Source: Azadirachta indica | Lineage: Eukaryota; Streptophyta; Magnoliopsida; Sapindales; Meliaceae | Length of the DNA stretch: 64,000 bases | Assembly (NCBI GenBank): GCA_022749755.1 | Contig: CM040445.1 | Coordinates: 7,089,182-7,153,181 of the forward strand | Direction: 5' to 3' | Shown: positions 37,984-50,399 of the stretch, one piece after another | Layout: the number at the start of each line of letters is the position of its first letter | How positions within the stretch are numbered: position 1 is the stretch's first letter | The notes under the pieces: model-generated | Told to the model about the DNA's origin: nothing | Seen by the model: only the letters and a program-made list of their open reading frames with translations | Databases searched by the model: none | Program-made: the position numbers and the translations under genes

Positions 37984-39231
37984 CGCAAGCAAGGCTTTGA
38001 TACGAGTCATGGTTAAAGGGATGTTGGAATTAGCTTCATTCTTCGCTTGTAACAAAAACTGCAAAAAGTCTTTGTACTCTTTCCATTATCGGCCTTCAGC
38101 CACCAATCAATCACAACATTGAAGATCTTATCCCCAACATTTTAGTCAACTTATTTGACTTCTTCACTAAACCTTGCAAATCAAACCCGGCCAAAGAAGG
38201 AAAAAAAAATTCCGATATACTGGCACACCGACCAAACCTCAGTCATCTCCGACACCACTTGTCTGAACTCCGTACTAAATTGTCTCTTCCATGGCCTCGC
38301 ACCATGCCACCCTATAACATGTTAGCGATCACGCTTTTTATCATCAGAAACATTTGCTCTCCAATACTTACGGATGACCCCGCTTGACTGTATATATAAC
38401 CAATTTTTTAGTGGAGCTCACGGTGACGGAGTTCGTAAACGGAGTCTAATGACTGTTGCTGAGCATTTTTAGCAGATGTCTTTCTCAACATTCTCCACTC
38501 GGACCCGCAGGGGTTCCACGCGATATCACGGCCGTCGTATGCTACCACAGCAGCCACAGCGGGACGTCACAGTTAGCGAGAATGGTATCATGGTCTTTGA
38601 GAATTCACGGGCAGAAACAAGCGGGTTAGTTTGAGTACGACACGGCCCAGCTTGTAAACAGTATCTATACGATATGATATTGTTTACGGGTTGGGCTGAG
38701 AAAAAGGCGCATAGTTTACTGTTTAACACATAAACAATTAAAAAATAGTTACTATTTATTGTATACAGTATACTATTCTTTATGTATAGTATTAGTATTC
38801 ATAACACTGTGTATGAGTTGCTTTCTAATAGACTGGGTCAGTACAGTATTCACAGCAACTGTATTGTAAGCTGGATTATACTTATTTATTTTATTGTGTA
38901 TGTTGTGCTAGTTCGGCCTAAAACTCTGCATAAACTTATTTTTTATGGGCCAAACTGACCTAGTACAACCCATTTGTCATCTATAAATGCAGGCAAGGGT
39001 GATGAAGTAAGAGTCCCTCTCCGAGTCGAGAAATGGAAAGTTTCCGACGATCGGGAGGCCATGGGGGATAGGTGGACTTGTTTTTTTCTTTTTAATTTGG
39101 TGAACATCCATGTGTACCAAAATATTGCAAAAATAGCAGATAAAATTGGACAGATACGAGTGATGATGCTATCGTTTTCGTTGAAGAAAAGATGCTTGAA
39201 GATTTTGAAGGGAATTTGAGGTAAGTGCCAT
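37984..39231 (-). pseudogene. CYP706-family P450 pseudogene, exon 1 only, with insertion (right-arm copy)
   Basis: Mirror copy of 3964-5213, with the ATG at 39231, the same internal insertion (about 38625-38985), and the same loss of exon 2 and frame. It lies on the minus strand, in the same direction as the intact CYP706 at 44495. Confidence 0.9.
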
Positions 39232-39898
39232 AGTGTTGATTGAACAATATAAGAACGGGTGTTGGAGATTTATCGAAGGAAAATTGTATAATGGGAGTTT
39301 GTGGTCAGTGGGGACTGAGAAAGCAATAGTAGAGTGAAGACAAACTGCGGCTTTTCAATTTTTGCACATGGGTTGGGTACGCCATGCCGCCTAATAATTC
39401 CTGCAATGCAGTAAAAGACGCAACATAATTATATGTATTTATCTAGAACGTGATTTTTTTCATTAAAAATAAAAAAGAAATTAAGGTGTTGTTTAAGTTC
39501 ATTTAGAAAGTTTTTTATACCTAATAACGTTTTGGGTTTGGTTGTGATATTATAATTTTATAATAATATCAAGGAAAAAATAAATAAATTTTATCGTATA
39601 AACGGATAGAGTAAAAACTTATGCTGTTTTTCTAAATTTGGCCTAGCCCTCCCAAACCTGCTCTAAATGAGGGGCCTTCGACTGTACAGTATGGCACACA
39701 CTATTGAAAAAATCATAGATCAATGATAAACTCTCCCATTAAACAGATAATAGCAAGAGCAATCAATCTTTTTAATGTATCTTTTACATATCAGTAGATT
39801 TCATGATTTCAAAGCTCAAGAGAACTGACTCAACAACTTGTTAAATCCTCAAACATTCGACATAATAAAAAATACACATTATGAAGTAATTTAATTGG

Positions 39899-40610
39899 TT
39901 ACTCATATAGTGTTGGATCCGATAGCCTTGGGGTTGGGATTCCCACAAGAAGAGTCTTTAGCTTCAAAACAATTCCGAACTTCTCTGGAAGATCCACTTT
40001 CTTACCCTCGGGCAATTTCCAACCGAAAGAATGGAGAAGTGTGGCGAGTGAATACATGAACATTCTCTCAGCCATTGCTAAGCCAGCACACATTCTTCGG
40101 CCGGACCCAAATGGAAAATCGTTGAAGTCACTTCCACTGTAGTCCCACTTACCATGCAAGAACCTCTCTGGATTAAATTCCAAAGGATTCTCCCAAACTG
40201 AAGGATCCCTGTGTATTGCCCACACGTTAATGAAAACTCGAGCACCCTTTGGAATGATGTAGCCTCCTACTGTGCAAGTTTCGCTGGGGCTATGGGGGAT
40301 TAATAGTGGCAGGGTTGGGTGCAAGCGCAGTGTCTCTTTCATTACAGCATACAGATATGGCAGTTTTGTGAATGTAAGACTCTTCGCATCAAACATCTTA
40401 TCAAACTTTGCGGTCAATCCGTTCATCTTCTTTACTACACTTGTAAATCAAACAGGGCCAAACTGCTTTCCTGGATTTCGTAAACATCCATGTGTTCCAA
40501 ATGACTGCGAATACAGCAAACAAATTGAGAACGGTGGGCATAGTTGCATCGCTTGCGTTGAAGAAAGAAATTTGAAGCTTTTGAAGGCAACTCGAAGTCA
40601 GTACTGCCAT
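39899..40610 (-). pseudogene. CYP706-family P450 pseudogene, internally deleted (right-arm copy)
   Basis: Mirror copy of 2585-3296 with the same two internal deletions. The 175-codon open part (40426-39899) is identical in translation to that in the left arm and retains ExxR, FNPERF and PFGSGRRMCAG. Its flanks (39640-39898 downstream, 40611-42010 upstream) are paralogous to those of the intact gene at 44495-46492, so the two are tandem duplicates, one of which later lost most of its coding sequence. Confidence 0.93.
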
Positions 40611-40619
40611 GGTGTTGGA

Positions 40620-42010
40620 TAATAAAAGAGAGGCGGGCGAGTTAGTACAGACTGGAAGTAAGGCGATTAATTATTTAATAGGAGTTTGTGGAAGGAACTG
40701 AAACAGTAGCGACAGTAGAATCAAGACACGTACAATAATGGATCTTCTTCAATCGTTAGTAAATATCAGCAACTGGATCTTGTCCGTTAGGGAGTTGTTT
40801 TTCTTTCTTTCTGGAAAGCGTCCCTTGCGGAATTGAATTATTATTAAAATTGTGTATTTTATTAATTTGGCTGGAAAATCTTACACACATTGAGACCGCC
40901 CTGCGCCTTAAATAATAAATGAAGGATTCATGGATTGCAGACTGAAATTGAAATTGCTACCAACAAGTAGCACCAAAATTTTCTTATTCTTGATTTATCA
41001 CAAAGGCAATTTGCATACACCATTCCTTTTATTTATGATATGAGTATGAATAGCGAAGTGGAGCAAGGTTTTGAGATAACTCTGTCAATGGCTGGGTGGT
41101 GGACCACTTTACGTGTCGTGGTAGGACATTTCCCGTTACGTGAATGTATCTCCCTCTCTAGTAATGGGACAAAAATGTCACAAGCAGTTAAAATTTGGCT
41201 TTTTAACGTTGTTAGTTGTTAGTTATACTAATTTTAAAAATACTTACATTAAAATTTTTATTTATCCAAAAAGAATGATCATGTTTCTAGTTAATTAAAA
41301 AAATTTAACTAAAATTAAATATAATAATAATGATAAATAGTTACAAAATAACATGTTGATAATAAAATGTATATTAATATATTAGAATTAAAATATTTAA
41401 ATATAATATTAATTACGAATTAGAAATTAAATAAAATAAACATAAATAAATATTATTCACAATGTATTTATAAAAATAACTATCATATATTATAATTTAA
41501 AAAAAATATATTTATATGTAGCTAACTATATATAAAAAAAATAAAACATATTATAAAATAAATAAATTTATTATATATCAATAAATAATATATTATCAGT
41601 ATAAGATAAAATAATGATAGTATTTATTTTATTAATGTATTTTACATAAATATATTGGATTTTACTCAATTTTAAAAGTTTAATAATTATTTTTACTAAA
41701 TACTTGTTGCTGTCTAAGGGTATAAAACAGTTATTTTATAATAAATAAGAACTTTACTAGGAATTTTCAAAATTCTTGAAAACAATCAGTTTACTAGCTG
41801 AGAAGAACTTATAAATCCTTTTCGTTCTTGATGCATGAATGTAATATAAAATAAAAATACCATCTTATTGATTTTGCTATCATTATTCTCTTCACCGAAA
41901 AAAATTTGCTATTTATTATTCTAAATTGTTATGGGAAGTGCATTTTTAATTAAAGTAGTATTTCTAATAAATTAAATCTTGGGCCTATGTTTTTGATATT
42001 TTCTTCAATT
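40620..42010. other. Upstream region of the CYP706 relic, paralogous to 46500-48540
   Basis: Bases 40611-40760 match the short leader before the ATG of the intact gene (TTTTATTATCCAA just before the start on the minus strand). Bases 40910-41040 resemble 47420-47540, and 41870-42000 resemble 48390-48540. The order is kept, so this is a shared duplicated upstream block. The frame at 41040-41222 (1973-2266 in the other arm) lies in it and changes length between the arms, so it is not called as a gene. Confidence 0.65.
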
Positions 42011-43200
42011 TATAATGGTTTGTTTTTATTTTATAGTGGGTTTTTTTTACTTAATAATAGTTTATGTTCACTTAAATTTAAATCTGCGATGGTATTGTTA
42101 TTGTTTTTTGTTTATTAATATTATGATGGTTTTATTTTCTTTTAAATTTGAAAAAGTAAAGATTTATGTAAAAAAATCTAAAGATGTGAAGTTCCAAATT
42201 TTGCGGATTTTAAATCATAATGAGATTATTATAGAAGATTTGTTGCATCATGAATTAGAAAGATCAACTAAAACAATGGAAAACAAAGAGAAAGAGCTAC
42301 GGAAGACATTCCAAGAAAGCTCTAATTTAAAATATTTCTTACATCCTCTGTCAATTGGATTAATGAAAAATAAAGTTTTTTTTTACGTGATTTTACTAAA
42401 TTACTATTAAACAATTAATTTAGAGAATATGTGAGTCTCGTACGGTAGTTAACTCGTATTTCTAAATTACAATTTGTCCATATTTATTAATATTTAAACT
42501 CATCTTTTTAAGATACTTTTATATTTTACTTAATTACACTAATAACAAAAAATAAAAAGATAAAGCAACTTGATTTTTTTTTATTAATAAAACTTTGACT
42601 TTTTTTTTTGGCTAAAAATGCTAATATTTCTTTGCTTTGAAAAAAGTAAATTTTATTTTAAGAATTTTTCTTTTCCTTTTTTTCCCTTTCTCTCTCTCTC
42701 TCATGGGATTCATCTTTCCTTTATTTTTTCTTAATTTCTGAACTAAATCGCAGACCGAAAACATATATGATACATAACCACAATTTTCTTCATACACAGC
42801 CGAAAATTTTATATATATATATGTTGTGTACATTAAAAAAATCATATCCTTTTTCAAATTCAAGCCAAATCTTTTTTTCTAAATTAATTCAATAAATCAA
42901 ATATTTGATAACATATATCACTTTCTATCTAAGTGATATTAATGCAAACCCAAGGTGAGGCTTGTGATGATAACCATAAAAACTAGCTAAGGAGGAAAAG
43001 TCGAATATTGTTTGGGAAAAATGTTTCAGATAGGTGTTTGATTTAATAATTATGTGAAAAATATATTTTTTTATAAAGTTATAAAAATATAGATAAATTT
43101 AATTTTTCATATGTTTTATACATATTATAAAATTTTATTAACGGATATTGTAATACATCCCGCTAACTTTTAGGGAAAGAACAAATATATTCTAAGTTTT

Positions 43201-43534
43201 TAAATTGTGCTACATGCTATTAAGGACAGTAATATGGCAAGGTGGCGTGGGCAAATCTTTTTCATTTTCCATCTCATTTTAATTTTGATCCCATTTTCAC
43301 CATTTTTCAATAAAATTTGATGGGATGGGAATGGAGAATCTCTATACAGGGAATTTATTTTTTATCCCTACTTATTTTCCTCATTTTTGTATTTATTTAT
43401 ATTAAATACTAATTAAAAATGTTATTAATATATTATGACGTTATTTATATTTAAGAATTATTTTAAAAATATACTTGACTACTTCATAGAATAAAAAATT
43501 ATGAATTATAAAATTTTTTAATTAAATATTTTTC

Positions 43535-43571
<37 letters not shown>

Positions 43572-44494
43572 AGGAATGAGTTAGAGTATTAAACCGTTCC
43601 TATCCTGATTAAAATATAGGAATTAATCTCTCTTTATTCTCCATCTTATTCTCTATTATATTATCTCAATTTTGTCCCATTTGAAATAAATTCCTGTACA
43701 GCTCTGAACCCATGCAAAATTTTTTTATATCCTTTTATACCACATTTGTGTTTTAAGAAAATAAAAAAATACCACGGACTTAATTTCCATCAGTTTAATA
43801 TATTATAATATTATTATTTTAATTCTTAAATTTAATCAAAATAGAGATAAGTTTAATTCTTTTTTATGTCTTGTATATATTTATATAATTTTATTAATGT
43901 TTAGTTTTGCTACATATATTTTAACAAAATATTTTTTTAATAAAATAATTCAATAATAAAATAAATGTTTTGGTCAAAGCTTAATCAAATTATTTTCTTG
44001 CAAATTCTTCTGCTCAATTAACAAATATATATAAGAACGTCATTAAGGCAGGAGAATGTTTGCTTAATTACTTTTGATTGAAGTAACCGGTGACTTAAGT
44101 TTGTTGCACAGGCTATTATAATGGCAAAGCTTAATTAGGCCCAAATGAAGTAATAGCAAACGGTTCAGAATAATTAATAGAGTTCTGAGAAACAATCTAC
44201 TTTAGCCAGTTTGTAATTTACAGCACATAATTTAGCATAGAGCTTCTGCAGCAAAACGTAGCCCAGCCCTCCCAAACGTGCCCTAAGCGTGGGCCATCGA
44301 CCTCAAAGTATGGTAAACACTGTTATACAGAAATCATAGACCAATTATAAACTGACCCATCGAAATAGATAATAGCAAGAACAATCAATCTTTTTTATAC
44401 GTCTTTTACATATCAGTAGATTTCACGATTTCAAAGCTTCCGATAACTGATTCAACAATTTATTAACTCCTCAAACATTATGCAGCTTAATTGG
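43201..44494. other. Intergenic, beyond the inverted-repeat arm
   Basis: The arm match ends at the limit set by the window start. An imperfect inverted pair (TACAGGGAATTTATTT near 43346, its complement near 43685) bounds about 350 AT-rich bases and could be a MITE-like remnant. A TA/TG microsatellite lies at 43538-43571. Bases 44250-44490 are the 3' flank shared with the CYP706 relics. Confidence 0.45.
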
Positions 44495-46492
44495 TTACTC
44501 GTATAGTGTAGGATCAGATAGCCTTGGGGTTGGGATTCCCACGAGAGGAGTCTTTAGCTTCAAAACGATTCCAAACTTCTCGGTAAGATCCACTTTCTTA
44601 CCCTCGGGCAATTTCCAATCAAAAGAATGGAGAAGTGTGGCGAGTGAATACATGAACATTCTCTCAGCCATTGCTATGCCAGCACACATTCTTCGACCGG
44701 ACCCAAATGGAAAATAGTTGAAGTCACTTCCACTGTAGTCCCACTTACCATTCAAGAACCTCTCTGGATTAAATTCCAAAGGATTCTCCCAAACTGAAGG
44801 ATCCCTGTGTATCGCCCACACGTTAATGAAAACTCGAGCACCCTTTGGAATGGTGTAGCCTCCTACTGTGCAAGTTTCGCTGGGGCAATGGGGTACTAAT
44901 AGTGGCAGGGTTGGGTGCAAACGCAATGTCTCTTTCATTACAGCATATAGATATGGCAGTTTGTGAATGTGGGACTCTTCTACTATGTTGCCTCTGCCAA
45001 CTACTTCATCCAATTCTTGCTGAATTCTTTTCATAACCTCTGGTTTGTTCATAATTTCAGCCATCGCAAACTCCGTTGAGTTGGACGTTGTATCCGACCC
45101 ACCAACCACCATATCCTGTCCACATGTACATATTCTACCACATTTATTATGCCAACTGTTTAAAAGATTGCGACGCACATATGTAAATCAGTTTATCCCT
45201 GTTATGCTATCTTTTCAAATTATGTAAATGAAACAGACAATGATCAGATTACGAGGACCTTCTATTAGACTATATCATAATTTATGACAAATGAAACTTT
45301 TAATTGTATGTCAAATATGTTTAGAGTGGCAATGAGTCATTTTCATATGTATCCCACCAGCTTAGAGCAAAGTTCATTGAAGATGCAATATTTTTCATAT
45401 ATTTAATATGATCAATTAATTTAAATTGGGCTATAAAATTTGACTGAAGTCAATAATTCTAGCCCGAAATCATTAAGCTTAAAAAAATTTTCATTGGATT
45501 ACCTCAACTAACAGAAATAAATAACTTACCATGAGCAGAGCTGTGACGTGAATCATGGTCAAATGTGTGTTGGAATCAACTTCATTCATCAACCGTAACA
45601 AAAACTGCAAGAAGTCTTTACACTCTTTCCCGCTAGCCCCTGCTTTATCTCTACCTTTTTCATCCATCTTTAGTCGTTGGTCAATCATCACATCAAACAT
45701 CTTCTCAAACTTTGCAGTCAATCCTTTCATCTTCTTTACAATACCTTGCAAATCAAACCGGGCCAAAGCAGGAAAAAAATCCGATATATTGGGCATGCCC
45801 AACAGTTCCGTCATCTCCGACACCGTTTGTCTGAACTCCACACCTAAATTGGCTCTTTCATTACCTTGTACCGTGCCACCCCATAACATGTTAGTAATCA
45901 CGTTTAATATCGTTAAAAACATCTGTTCACCAATATTGATGGGCGACCGGGCCCGACTGTACATATAACCAACAGTTTCGCGTAGTTCACGGCGGCGGAG
46001 CTCGTAAACAGAATCCAATGTAGTGTTGCTGAGCATTTTCAACACACATATCTTTCTCAACATTCTCCACTCGGGCCCGTACGGATTCCACACGATATCA
46101 CGGCCGCCGTTTGTTGCGGCACGGCCCGCAGCGGGGACGTCACGGTTGGCGAAAGTGACGTCATGGTCTTTGAGAATTTCGCGGGCCGAGGCAGGGGAGG
46201 TTACCACGATGCCGATTTTGCTTCCAAGCTGGAGCTTGAGAACGGGACCGTATGTGCGGGAGAGAGAGGCGAAGTAAGTGTGAAGCTCCGGCTCAAGAAA
46301 GGGAAGGTTCCCGACGATGGGAAGTCCGCGGGGGCCAGGTGGGCTTGCTTTCCTGGATTTGGTAAACATCCATGTGTACCAAATGACCCCAAAGACAGCA
46401 AACAAAGTGAGTATGGTGGTCGTAGTTCCATCGTTTGCGTTGAAGAAAAAAGTTGGAGGCTTTTCAAGGAAACTTGAGGTAAGTACGATCAT
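44495..46492 (-). CDS. Cytochrome P450, CYP706 family, apparently intact
   Basis: Exon 1 is 46492-45530 (321 codons), the intron 45529-45116 (414 bases, GTAAGT...ACAG, phase 0) and exon 2 45115-44495. The 527-residue product is full length for a microsomal plant P450. It has a membrane anchor (27-42), hinge PPGPRGLP (51-58), W-x-x-x-R-K C-helix (W-R-M-L-R-K), MLWGG, I-helix GGSDTT (326-331), ExxR at Glu383/Arg386, FNPERF, heme motif PFGSGRRMCAG with ligand Cys465, and C-terminus PTPRLSDPTLYE. It would act at the ER membrane with NADPH-P450 reductase. CYP706 members oxidise terpenes and other small hydrophobic molecules (cotton CYP706B1, cadinene 8-hydroxylase); the substrate here cannot be told. 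It is the only copy in the window with all motifs in one frame. The start is the first ATG and matches the starts of the relics. Confidence 0.95.
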
Positions 46493-46499
46493 GGTTTTG

Positions 46500-47545
46500 G
46501 ATAATAAAAGAGGCAGGGAAGGCAGTTCAGATCTGAAAGTAAGGCGATAAATTATTTAATAAGAGTTTGTGGAAGTAACTGAAACAACGACAGTAGGATG
46601 AAGACAATAATGAATCTTTTCAATTATGAGGAAATATCGCAATTGGATCTTGTCTGTTGCGGAATTTTCAAGAAGATCGGGACCCTCCACGGCGCTTAAA
46701 TAATAAAGCGAAATCGGTAGATACCCTGATAAGGTGTGGAGTGATACACAAATATTTTTTGATATTTTAAAATAAATAGACACTCTTCGCATTTAGCCGG
46801 AATGATAAATATTTTTCTGAATTATTATAAAATTGTAAAATATAATTATTTTATTTTTATATATTTAAAAAATATATTAATTCAGTATTTTACTCAATTA
46901 TTAATATATAATAATTAATATACTCTTATGATTCTTTTTTATAATTATGTATTCAAATATTTTTTATAATTAGTGTTTAGATTATTATTAATATTTTCAA
47001 AAATTTTAAATTATATTATTCATAATTTTGAGAATATTTATATAATTTATATATAACTCTATTAATTTTATAAATAAAATAATTTGAATAATTTATTTAA
47101 TTTACAATTAAATATTTTTAAAAAAAAAAATGAATATTATTAATATAATGATAATAAAATTATTAAAAAATATTAATAATAATTTAAAGGTTAAATATAA
47201 AAAATATCTAAATACATAATTATAAAAAAAAAATAAATTATAAGGATATATTAATTATTATATATTAATAATTGAGTTAAAATAGTCAATTAATATATCT
47301 TTTAAATATATAAAAATAGAATAATTTTTTTTTTATAACTACGTAATAGTTTAAGAGATATCTATTTAGTTAAAGAGTATTTATTTTTTTTCCAACATCA
47401 GATATTAGTCAATTTTCCAATAATAAATGAAGGATTAATGGATTGCGGACTGAAATGAAAATTACTACTACTGACTAGCACTCAAAATCTCTTAATCAGG
47501 ATTTATCATAGCGGCCATTTATATATACCATTCATTATTATGCCG
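46500..47545. other. Upstream region of the intact CYP706 gene
   Basis: The first 250 bases are a leader region shared with the CYP706 relics in the arms. After that comes very AT-rich sequence (46800-47400). Bases 47420-47540 resemble 40920-41040. No distinct promoter element can be fixed with confidence. Confidence 0.5.
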
Positions 47546-47546
47546 T

Positions 47547-48340
47547 AAATTCAAGTTCTTCTAGAAGATAGGACTTTCCCCTTTACGCCTAATTGTGGTA
47601 GGATTCCCTATTTTACACCCACTTTAAGCAAGTATATTATATATATATATATATGGACATAATTCGTAGTTTTTGTTTAATAAAAAAATTTACTTTAATT
47701 GTAAACCGTTGGCTACAAACACATTAAACAATTAAAATTATATTTGACATATGAATTAATTATACATTAATTATATAGTCAGATATAATTTAATTGTTAA
47801 ATATATTTATATCCAATGATTTATAATTAATATAAAATTTTATGTAAAAAAAAAAAAGAAATTGTTGATCATGTCATATATATATATATATATATATATA
47901 TATTGAGGACACAAATCTCACAAATTCAAGTCTTGCTATAAGATAGGACTTTTCACTTAACACTTACTTGTTGTAGGATTGCCTATTTTACACCTACTTT
48001 AAGTAAGTATATATATATATATATTATATATATAATATATAAAGGGACATAATCAGTAATTTTGTTAATAAAAAATTTTATATTAATTATAAATCGTTGG
48101 TTATTAATATATTCAACGGTTGAAATTACATTTGACATATATATATTAATTATATATTAATTATATATTAATTATATAGTCAGATGTAATGTTAACTGTT
48201 AAATGTATTTATATCCAATGATTACAATTGATATAAAATTTTGTGTGTGTGAAAAAAAAAACTGTAGATCCTACATATAAAATATATATATATATATAGA
48301 GAGAGAGAATACGGAGGACACAAATCTCACAAATTTAATT
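47547..48340. repeat. 375-base tandem duplication with TA tracts
   Basis: Copy A (47547-47921) and copy B (47922-48296) share AATTCAAG, AAGATAGGAC, CCTATTTTACACC, a TA microsatellite, GGACATAAT and a run of similar AT-rich DNA. The start of a third copy (CACAAATCTCACAAAT) follows near 48318. Copies differ by many substitutions and by TA-tract length. This lies in the upstream region of the intact P450 gene. Confidence 0.8.
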
Positions 48341-48379
48341 TAAACTCTCGGTTAATTTCTGACGTGTGTATGTAATAAA

Positions 48380-49550
48380 AAAATAAAAAACTAATTTTAG
48401 TGATTTTGCTGTCATTATTCTCTTCAAAAAAAAAAATGCTTTTATTATTCTAAATTGTTATTGAAAGTGCATTTTTAAAAGCAGTATTTTTAATAAATTA
48501 AATCTTGGCCCTGTATTGTCGATATTATCTTAGGTCAAGATATCATCGATGGAGAAGCGGAAATAATTATCCGAGCAAATCTTGTACGCCTTAAACATTT
48601 GTTTTCTCTGTTTGAACGTTAATTATGGTTGAGCATTTCTTTCACTACGTTTTCGGCTGGGGAAGATATTTATTCAAGGTATGGCCGGCTGAATAAAATA
48701 ATGAATGTGGGTCGTATTCAAGCTCATTTTACTTGTTACGATTTTCTATTTTGGTTTTCTATTTTCTATGGTTATACGATAGTTTACAGTTGTCAGCTAT
48801 CTGACTCTAATACTATTATTGAGATTACAGCTTTCTAATTTTATAATGTTAAATTAAATTACTTGATCCAAACATGTTAAAACAAATATTTAATTAATAC
48901 AAAACCAAGTATTGATTAAATTTAACTAATAATTCAACCTCGAAGTTTGGCGACCCAAAATTGATGTCACATCAAATTTAATGTAACAATTGACATCCTT
49001 ATTCAATTTCCAATAGCCTCCGTCATAGTTATAGGTACTGATCGCATGATCAACATTCAATAACCATCAATATCAAATCATGTGATGTAGGCACGGCTTT
49101 AGGAGAGCATACAACAAGATCCAGTGTCACTGCTGCTGTTTGTTCAATTCTGTACTCAATTCATAGCCTAGCTAATACGTCCCCTCAAAAACTGCAGGGA
49201 CAGAGGATCAGGATGTGATATGCTTGTTGTACCGCGTTGTTGGGCTCTTAATATGTAACAAAAATATACGGATAATTTGTAAAATGGACAAACCTACAAT
49301 ATGGCAGTTGCATACTACAATTATTACATTTGCCCTATTAAATTATTTAAAATGTAATCTAACAATCAACTTAAAACTAAAATTATCTTTGAATTGTTTT
49401 AAAAAATCTCACTTCTTAATAATGTATAGTACACTAATTATATAATAATATGATTCTCATAAAAATAAATGTAATAAATTAAAGTTTCATTCTATCCATT
49501 TTAAAGAATTATTGTAAGTTTAATACTTTAAATTTAGTGAATTGAAATAA
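48380..49550. other. Intergenic; left part shared with the arm sequence
   Basis: 48380-48540 is paralogous to 41870-42000. The remainder shows no recognisable gene. The reading frames at 48629-48838 and 49215-49445 have no family likeness. Confidence 0.5.
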
Positions 49551-49555
49551 TATAT

Positions 49556-49596
49556 ATAATTATATATATATGTATATGTATATGTATATATATATA

Positions 49597-49627
<31 letters not shown>

Positions 49628-49632
49628 GTTGA
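49556..49632. repeat. TA/TG compound microsatellite
   Basis: Alternating TA, TATG and TG units with a (TG)n core at about 49597-49613, flanked by TA runs. Confidence 0.9.
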
Positions 49633-49650
49633 TATCAAAATTTATATATA

Positions 49651-49893
49651 ATTTTGATATCATACAGTAAACTTTCTTTTTATTTTTTGTTCATAAGAAA
49701 TTTTATTACTAAATTCGTAAAGAAATATGAATGAATTTATATGGATAGAGTGTGATATATATCGAAATATTACAATTTTGATATCACACAGTAAACTTCC
49801 TCTTTATTTTTTGTTCATAAGAAATTTTATTATTGAATTCATAAAGAAACATAAATGAATTTATATAAAAATAGAGCATGATATATATATATA
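49651..49893. repeat. 124-base tandem duplication
   Basis: Two copies start ATTTTGATATCA.ACAGTAAA at 49651 and 49775. Both run through TTTTTTGTTCATAAGAAATT and GAATGAATTTATAT, ending before a TA tract. About nine bases in ten agree. Confidence 0.8.
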
Positions 49894-50399
49894 TATATAT
49901 AGCTAGTTAATAGTATTCGGTATGAATCCTATTTAAATAGGTCTTTAATTAGAATTCCAAATTTAAATCAATTTTTCATTCTCATAAGAATCCTAATAAA
50001 CAATGATTTTTTTAAGCTCACAATGTCAATTGGATTTTTTTGACCAGACATGATCTTACCAAAATCCTTCCTCAACTGAACTAAATAGATATCTAAGCCT
50101 ACTGGCATCTGACCTATTAAATTCTTAGGCTTTAGGCCTCAAACTAGGATTATTAATCCTAACTTTTCCCTTCTTATTAAGAATTCCTTCAAATGACAAT
50201 TTTACTAATTGATCAGACTCATTTGCGTAAAATCTGACCAAAATTCTTTCTAAACTAAATTGAATGAGATTTATTGAAACTGCTTAAACATCAAGTCAGT
50301 TTAACATGAAGCCCTTTCATTGAAAAATTTATTTAAAGACAACTTAGATCCTTTTTGAACAACATCAGACTTATTGGAGTACTAATCCCAACACGATCT

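Larger units (their letters stand above)
31788..43200. repeat. Right arm of 11.4 kb inverted duplication
   Basis: This is the reverse complement of 1-11373, 11413 bases against 11373. The length difference is mostly the 27-base insertion at 36107-36133 and longer homopolymers. The loop between the arms (11474-31787) is about 20 kb and holds a copia element, the amine oxidase and two CYP706 relics. Beyond 43200 the sequence continues without a break, and matching left-arm sequence would lie outside the window. CYP706 relics in this arm are on the minus strand, like the other CYP706 copies of the window. Confidence 0.97.

Noticed and set aside
46023..46550. Several plus-strand frames opposite CYP706 exon 1
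   Set aside because: They are antisense shadows of the intact P450 gene.
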